Below are positions 61,441 to 64,000 of a DNA stretch of 64,000 nucleotides, piece by piece. How positions within the stretch are numbered: position 1 is the stretch's first letter; every line of letters begins with the position of its first letter. The notes beneath the pieces were generated by a model. It saw only the letters and a program-made list of their open reading frames with translations, searched no databases and was not told the origin of the DNA. Both the position numbers and the translations under genes were made by a program. The DNA is from Punica granatum. Taxonomy: Eukaryota > Streptophyta > Magnoliopsida > Myrtales > Lythraceae. The stretch lies in NCBI RefSeq assembly GCF_007655135.1, contig NC_045127.1, positions 1,178,001 through 1,242,000 on the forward strand, given 5' to 3'.

Positions 61441-64000
61441 ATGGCCGGTACGCACCTGGTGCTCTTCATTGGGTGCACCATAGCCCTCCTTGCTTCGTCT
61501 ACTGCTTCTGCTTCTATCGTTGAACACTCACTTCATGTAAGTAAATTTGTTAAGAAACGTAGTTTCAATTGTGTATGTATCAACTAATTGTTTCTTTTCC
61601 TCTCCTGTTTATTTTCTGCCTCTGCATGAATACTCTAACGATCCTGATCATGTTTTGTATGATCAGTATCGCAGATTAATTAGAGCTTTTCCTAGCTAGC
61701 TATACATATGGCTAGGTAATCTATATGATGCTCATATATGATATGGAATTAGTTTCCATGAAGATCCGTATCAGTTTTCCGTACCATGAAGATACATATA
61801 GCTAGGTAATTTATATGATGCTCATATACGATATGGAATTAATTTCCATGGCTTGCACTTACGAGTTACAATCTTCGTCTTCCTTATCAGTTTTCCCATG
61901 CATCGAAATTTATCAATTCATTGTACAATAGATTCTTTTCAATTCTAATGTTTTAATATCCATTGGTTCAATGGACTTCCAGTTTAACACGAATTTATTC
62001 ATCTTTGTTATTACTTTTACAGGTGCAAAACCTTACTGTCTGGCGATTGTGCCGTCCACAAGTGATCACCGCTGTGAACGGAAGTCTCCCCGGCCCGACA
62101 ATTAAAGCCAGAGAGGGAGACACTCTTGTTATTCATGTCTTCAATAGATCACCTTATAACCTCACCATTCACTGGTAATTAAATCATTTTTTCTCAAAAT
62201 CAATTTTGAGTTTGACCTTTGTGTAGATGTAAAATTATTACAATTCTTTCAACAACTTTCTTTTTTTAACTTATAATATGCCACCACGCATATAATTCGT
62301 TAATTGGACATTTTCAATCTAATGATTGTTTAATATAAATTGTCGTTGTCTCTACTACCAAAAAAAAAAAATTCATAACCATAAGGGGTGATGGTCTAGT
62401 GGTTCCAAACTCATTCTCGTGTGATTTAGAGGCCCTCAGGTCTCGAGTTTGAATCCCCTCTAGACATATTCTTTCAATTTTACCCCAAAAGTATGAGGTT
62501 TTTTTTATTATGTAAAATTAATATTTTGTCTCATTGAACTTTGAAATTTTTTAAATTTTATCCCAAAAGTATGAGTTTGCCCTCCCTGAATGGAAATCCT
62601 GTCTCCGCCCTTGTTCTAGAGTGAACTCTTTGACTTGGGCATAGGGTCATTTCCGGCTTCTGTCAACTATACTAGGTCCATGGAGGTGCTACGCTACAAG
62701 GGCCAATGCTTGCGTTGGTTATTCGGTTCGTCTAATATGTTCGCGGTTGAACACGAGATCTCGAACAATGTGTAGCAGGGGTGCTAATTTTATCGTCACT
62801 GTTGCCCACTATTTTACATATCAAAAAAAAATTTCATAATCTCTGTGACATCTCAACAAGCAGTTTTTTCACGTTTATATAATTTTCCATCTCTCCTGTT
62901 ATTATTTATTCGCTTTAATTTGCTTTAAAACAAAGTTCAATAGAGTTATCCAGCCCACTGGGGAAAAAAAACGAAAAAATAAGTAAGACAGAATTATCCA
63001 TGAAGGAATATACATGCATAATTATAAAATAATGATGTAACACGGGATAAATGATCAGATTTATATATATTGTCTTTGATTAATCGTTGCAGGCATGGAA
63101 TTTTTCAACGATTGACATCCTGGGCAGACGGACCGAACTACATAACACAATGTCCAATACTCCCCGGAAGCATGTATACGTACAGATTCACAATCACGGG
63201 TCAGGAAGGGACTTTCTGGTGGCACGCTCATGTTTCATGGCTTCGTGCGACTGTCTATGGAGCACTCATCATTCGCCCGAGTCGGGGTCACACTTATCCA
63301 TTTCCAAAGCCATACAAAGAGGTTCCTCTTCTACTTGGTAATTCTAAACCCTTTGTATAATTCTGTATTTAGCAAGCAACAACTATATATTTTTGGACGA
63401 TGCATGAAAGAGATATGGTAATGGGAGTGCTAATTGGCTTTTCAAATTTATGATATTGACCGAATACAAGGGGAATGGTGGAATGCTAATGTCGTGGATG
63501 TAGAGGATGTGTCGCAGCTACTCGGTATTAATCCTAATAATTCGGATGCTTATACAATCAATGGAAAACCCGGAGTTCTCTACCCTTGCTCCAGAAAGCG
63601 ACGTAAGTAGTTACTCGATAAACCAAAACACTCATCGACTTGTACTAAGTCGGAAAAACTCTATTTATATATGTTCTTTAAGTGATGAATAATTCTACGA
63701 TACTATGATATTTTGACGACCAGAAACATACAAGTTGAAGGTGGTGCCAGGAAAGACCTATTTACTACGCATTATCAATGCTGCACTCAATAACCAGCTC
63801 TTCTTCAAGATAGCCGGTCACGCACTGAAGGTCGTTGCAGTCGATGCTACATATACTAACCCCTATGTCACCGATATCATTGTCCTTGCTCCGGGGCAAA
63901 CTGCGGATGTCCTCCTTACTGCCGACCAGTCGACAGGAGCCTACTACATGGCAGGGCATCCCTACTTCAATGCTGAAAATGCCAGTCCTTTTGCTAACAC
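61441..64000 (+). CDS. Laccase (multicopper oxidase), tandem copy 2, partial
   Basis: Exons seen are 61441-61536, 62023-62174, 63093-63337, 63471-63602 and 63724 to the window end, with the same phases as laccase 1. The encoded part holds a signal peptide ([20 protein letters not shown]), [14 protein letters not shown] and [17 protein letters not shown] sequence ([13 protein letters not shown] here). Motif two has VSW where copy 1 has LLW. Exon 4 ends CSRKR, one codon longer than copy 1, because the GTAAGT donor is shifted by three bases. In-frame ATGs at 61429, 61438 and 61441 leave the exact start open; 61441 matches copy 1. The later copper motifs lie beyond the window, so intactness cannot be judged, but the visible part has no stop or frameshift. 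Confidence 0.88.
62380..62462 (+). mobile_element. tRNA-like SINE in laccase 2 intron 2
   Basis: It reads AAGGGGTGATGGTCTAGTGG, with TGGTCTAGTGG fitting an RNA polymerase III A box, then GGTCTCGAGTTTGAATCCC, resembling a B box (GGTTCGAATCC), 45-50 bases later. The related minus-strand element at 52275-52378 shows that it is dispersed, not a functional tRNA. The downstream body with TTTTACCCCAAAAGTATGAG occurs twice at 62475-62575. Confidence 0.6.

Noticed and set aside
62380..62462. Possible functional tRNA gene
   Set aside because: Box-like motifs are present, but a cloverleaf with paired acceptor ends is not evident and an inverted relative exists; a SINE fits better.

Overview
The window looks like nuclear DNA of a eudicot plant, probably a woody one. 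The genes are split by GT-AG introns, the spacers are AT-rich, and the families are plant-specific: PASTICCINO1-type FKBP, BSK pseudokinase, COPT copper transporters, UGT glycosyltransferases, R2R3-MYB and laccase. I cannot name the species from sequence alone. No bacterial-type, organellar, viral or CRISPR signal was seen.

Layout. 1-9716: AT-rich spacer with short repeats and no supportable gene. 9717-11202 (+): five-exon gene for a 323-aa plant protein of unknown function. 12761-18380 (+): 20-exon PAS1-type FKBP/TPR gene (622 aa). 19197-20696 (-): two tandem COPT copper-transporter genes. 21180-29223 (-): UDP-glycosyltransferase array with one intact three-exon gene (27494-29223, 490 aa) and at least four decayed relatives (21.2-26.5 kb). 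29224-37013: long spacer with a hAT-like MITE and older repeats. 37014-40313 (+): ten-exon BSK gene (491 aa). 41809-43990 (-): two-exon RING-CH E3 ligase gene (231 aa). 47733-50006 (-): two-exon MYB25/MYB109-like R2R3-MYB gene (405 aa) with a 35-nt G run in its intron. 50007-55297: repeat-rich spacer. 55298-59213 (+): six-exon laccase (568 aa). 61441 to the window end (+): second, tandem laccase cut off in exon 5.

The exon models were joined by hand. Each was accepted only where splice signals, reading phase and family homology agreed, and all complete models close to a whole number of codons with a stop. Functional links are loose, as usual in plants. The BSK (brassinosteroid signalling) and PAS1 genes are signalling and development genes. 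The COPT pair (copper uptake) and laccase pair (copper oxidases of the cell wall) are each local tandem duplications. The UGT array is a birth-and-death cluster in which a single member stayed intact.

I did not find a convincing wholly new biological system. The strongest leads are: (1) the intact UGT ends its PSPG box in His where its dead neighbours have Gln, and it uses a different intron position from them; (2) the extreme poly(G) tract beside the MYB splice donor; (3) the layered duplications, a strong inverted repeat and SINE insertions around the laccase promoters.
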